From Canna indica (lineage: Eukaryota; Streptophyta; Magnoliopsida; Zingiberales; Cannaceae), in contig CP136898.1 of NCBI GenBank assembly GCA_034359265.1, positions 684,501 through 748,500 on the forward strand: a DNA stretch of 64,000 nucleotides, read 5' to 3'. The notes under the pieces were generated by a model that ran no database searches, was not told where the DNA came from, and saw only the letters and a program-made list of their open reading frames with translations. Position 1 is the stretch's first letter. The number at the start of each line of letters is the position of its first letter. Positions 61,214-64,000 of this stretch are shown in pieces. Position numbers and translations under genes: made by a program.

Positions 61214-64000
61214 TTAGCCAGCCATTCTCTCATAGAAGTACAAGTACCCCATGTCTTTCGGTGGATCAACTGATGCCCCAACTTTGCTGTCGTTAAATAT
61301 TACCCATCTTCCATCTTTATATACATGAGCAACATAATGACCACAGTGAGTGGAAGTCCCCATATGACTAACGAATGCCATGAGCTTGTACTCTGCAAAA
61401 TGAGATTGTTATATTGTAAGAGAAACAACCAACAAACCAAAAGGAACAATCAAGAAACTAAGATTGCATTGGTGGGTGGGCGGGCAACGACAGTTTGGAT
61501 GAAGTTTAGGAACCACAAATCCAAATGTGCAAGTAATTTATATAAACAGAGATGCAACAAAAGACACTGCAGTAAAAAGAATATGCAGTGCAACTTTGCT
61601 CATTGATCTATGATGCATCTGGAATCTGATCTAGTATCTGAACTCAAATTTACTAAAAGAGTACCTCGGTATTTATATCTGCAGTTCCTTATGTGCTTAA
61701 AGTTTCCATTGACAAAAAGAATAACGGTCCACTCAGGAAAGTTTTGGTTACTGTATTCATATTCCAAATCAACTAACAATGACATAGCCAAGCTACCTCA
61801 CATTGGCTATGATTAGTTACTCATGGACCTCGATTTTCTCCATGATGATATCAGATTACATCAATATTCCAGACTGATAACGAAATAACAAACCATGTTA
61901 GAGAGTCTATAATGAGATTAAAGGTAATTGCAACCATTCGGCTAACTAGTTTGTTATGCAGTCTATTGTTCCAAAAGGTAATTGCAAGACAAAAAGGCCT
62001 ACACATACCATTTAAGAACATCTAAATTCTTCATAAGTAGGCCTAGTAAGCAGTTGTTAGTCAATCCCTAGCAGCTCATTTTAAGATTTATGGAATTAGG
62101 ATGTAAAATCATATGTTGACCACAGTGCAAAATTAAGTATGGATCAATGTATGAGAGAAATATAAATGGAAAAAGAAACAGATATTTATAGTTCATAAAT
62201 CCAATATTGTCGGAAAAAATGAGGATGAGTTGAAGGATTTTAACTGCCACGTCCATCTGGTACTCCAGGATCACTAACTTGTACAGCACTTGAAGATGCA
62301 TCTGTTTCTATGCAGTCAGACACCTCTGGCTGGCCAAATATCCAATCTGTAGCTTTCTCTATGTCCCCACCCTATGTAAAAAAGCAAAAAATGTCATAGG
62401 TAAGGCTAAAAACAACTATTATCGATTGTATGCATAGCAGCAATATTTGTATGTAATCACGAAGTTCATCCAACAGTAAAGAGGAAGTATTCAGAAAATT
62501 ATGAAAGGAGTTCCAGCTAGGTAAGAATCTTACAGAGGCCTTCAACGCTTTTCTCGCAACTTCTTCTTGAAATCCAAATGAAACTAAAGTGCCAACACTT
62601 GTTTCATCCACAGAATGATGGTCCATAGCATGTGAGTTAAGGGAAATAGGATTATCGATATCTGTATCAGGATGTTGAAAATAAAGTTATATCACAGACA
62701 ATTGAAATTTCTTTCTTTCTTTTTGTAATGGTTTCTAGATCCTTTAAAGACCACAAGAACTGGTTCCTTTAAAAATAGTTCCTTAGGCAAACTCATCATA
62801 AAGCAAAAAGCTTGTCTAAAAGCCCAGACAAACCTGGATCATTCATGTGAGATAGCAACCAAGTCATTGCTTCCTCAACTCCAGCATTTGCAGTATTTAT
62901 AGCAGCCTTCTGACAATGGAGATAATTAAATCCCATGGATGCAAGCTTGGAAACAATGTCCTCATTGGCAGCAATTTGGGTGGAGTCATTCTCACCAACA
63001 GAACCTGAATATCAGGAGCATAAATCACATAAGAAGCTACAAAAGAAAAAACTATATATATATATATATGTATATATACATAACATAGTTTTTCAAAATT
63101 AATTTACTTATATAAGAATGCAGAATGTTTAGCTCAGCATAACCAACCTGTTTCAGGTAGTATTTCCTCTCCAGGCTGCAAGCCTTTGCTGCGCATATGC
63201 GAGATATCAATTACATCAGGCACATCAATGTAAGCATCTGCAGTATAGATGCAAACTTTGTTAAACCATCGAAAATCAAAAGTAAAACACCATGATTTAA
63301 CGATTAGGAGTTATCAGGATTAAGGAATGTACCTAACTTCTTTGGCACCCATCCTTCTTCCATCACAAACTTTCTCATGTGCAATACCAGGTAATCAGGG
63401 AAAGTAGCCAAGCCAGCAGTCCTGAAATAAACTAGATTAGAATCTTTAGAAGATTAATTGGGTAAAACCCAACATACTGACATGCTAATATTTAAAAAAA
63501 AGATGCTTTCCAGGCCTTCTAAGTATCCTCAACATACTTGGTTGCTGTTGTCTTGGCATTTAATGCAGAGCTATAAAAGTCATGGATCTCCTCTGGTGCT
63601 GCAAAATTAGCTAGGCAAGCTTCTAATGGAACTCTTGGTCGTACAATTTCATTGCTAGCTCTGGTTAAGCAAGCATGGAAGATATATAAGATAAAGAATT
63701 CAAATATGAATAAATAACAATATACAACACTCTCATAGCTTACATGTCATTTCCTTCCATCTTTTTTTGGGCTTTCATTCTGTGAAAGGCTTCAAGCTGT
63801 TCTGTACCATCAGACAGAGAGACTTAGTACCTATCTTCAAATATCAAGATGAAGTCAATGGTAGGCTTAAACAGAGTACCTTTGTTAGTAGCCTCATGTA
63901 GTGGTATATTCAAAGAAAGAATATAATCAGATCTTTTATTGTAAGCAACTTTCCCAGAGGGGCACTGAAGCCGCTCTTCAATAACAAACTTGAAGCTCCT
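61214..64000 (-). CDS. UBP14: Ubiquitin-specific protease UBP14 (USP5-type), C-terminal part
   Basis: Deubiquitinase that disassembles free polyubiquitin chains; Arabidopsis UBP14 is essential for embryo development. The gene runs off the right edge, so the N-terminus, zinc-finger UBP domain and catalytic Cys box are outside. Exons in view: 64000-63880, 63801-63744, 63660-63538, 63421-63333, 63237-63148, 63004-62834, 62661-62534, 62371-62245, 61392-61214, giving 361 C-terminal residues. Seen in order: CPSGKVAYNKRSDYILSLN, IVRPRVPLEACLANF, YLVLHMRKFVMEEGWVPKKL, UBA domain 1 (DIVSKLASMGFNYLHCQKAA), UBA domain 2 (VGTLVSFGFQEEVARKALKA) and the catalytic His box THCGHYVAH followed by GRWVIFNDSKV. 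Two UBA domains inserted before the His box are the hallmark of USP5/UBP14. Confidence 0.96.
63052..63076. repeat. (TA)n tract in a UBP14 intron
   Basis: TATATATATATATATATATG-type run in the intron between exons 63148-63237 and 62834-63004. Confidence 0.8.

Overview
The window is nuclear DNA of a flowering plant. The multi-exon genes have GT-AG introns and orthologues known from plants: VAMP727 with its acidic insert, a plant-type DCP1, the WD40-cyclophilin CYP71, DUF868 and NDR1/HIN1-like proteins. The contrast between intron-poor, GC-rich genes (CYP94C, both NHL genes, the SDR, DUF868) and AT-rich, intron-rich housekeeping genes fits a monocot, probably not a grass. That is inference; the species cannot be named from the sequence alone.

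Layout. 1-1.8 kb: an intronless H3.1-type histone gene (-) with a tRNA-Pro(AGG) gene (+) in its upstream region. 4.1-8.7 kb: a ten-coding-exon ABCG22-type half transporter (+). 9.3-9.6 kb: a possible two-exon microprotein (-), weakly supported. 12.1-14.3 kb: a tandem pair of NDR1/HIN1-like (LEA-2) genes (+), the second with a W-box cluster upstream. 15.6-16.5 kb: a two-exon short-chain dehydrogenase (+). 17.1-22.0 kb: decapping activator DCP1 (-). 23.3-25.6 kb: R-SNARE VAMP727 (-). 25.7-31.5 kb: a transposon-rich gap. 31.6-33.1 kb: intronless CYP94C cytochrome P450 (+). 34.3-39.3 kb: monodehydroascorbate reductase (-). 42.8-48.0 kb: WD40-cyclophilin CYP71 (-). 49.9-50.8 kb: DUF868 gene (-). 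55.1-59.0 kb: cytosolic asparaginyl-tRNA synthetase (-). 61.2-64.0 kb: the C-terminal half of deubiquitinase UBP14 (-), running off the window.

The genes do not form one pathway; this is ordinary mixed plant euchromatin. Loose themes are stress and defence (NHL pair, jasmonate-catabolic CYP94C, ascorbate recycling) and basic RNA, protein and chromatin work (H3, DCP1, AsnRS, CYP71, UBP14, VAMP727). Exon-intron models were built by hand and each was checked for reading-frame continuity and length against the family.

The gaps carry many small transposons whose ends could be read: two Mutator-type MITEs with 9-10 bp target duplications, several hAT-type elements with about 8 bp target duplications (one ending in a transposase remnant), and tRNA-derived SINEs (one with a perfect 17-bp target duplication). 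The most unusual item is a decayed N-terminal fragment of the plastid rpoB gene lying inside a small hAT-like element at 29.85-30.54 kb. No clear new biological system was found.
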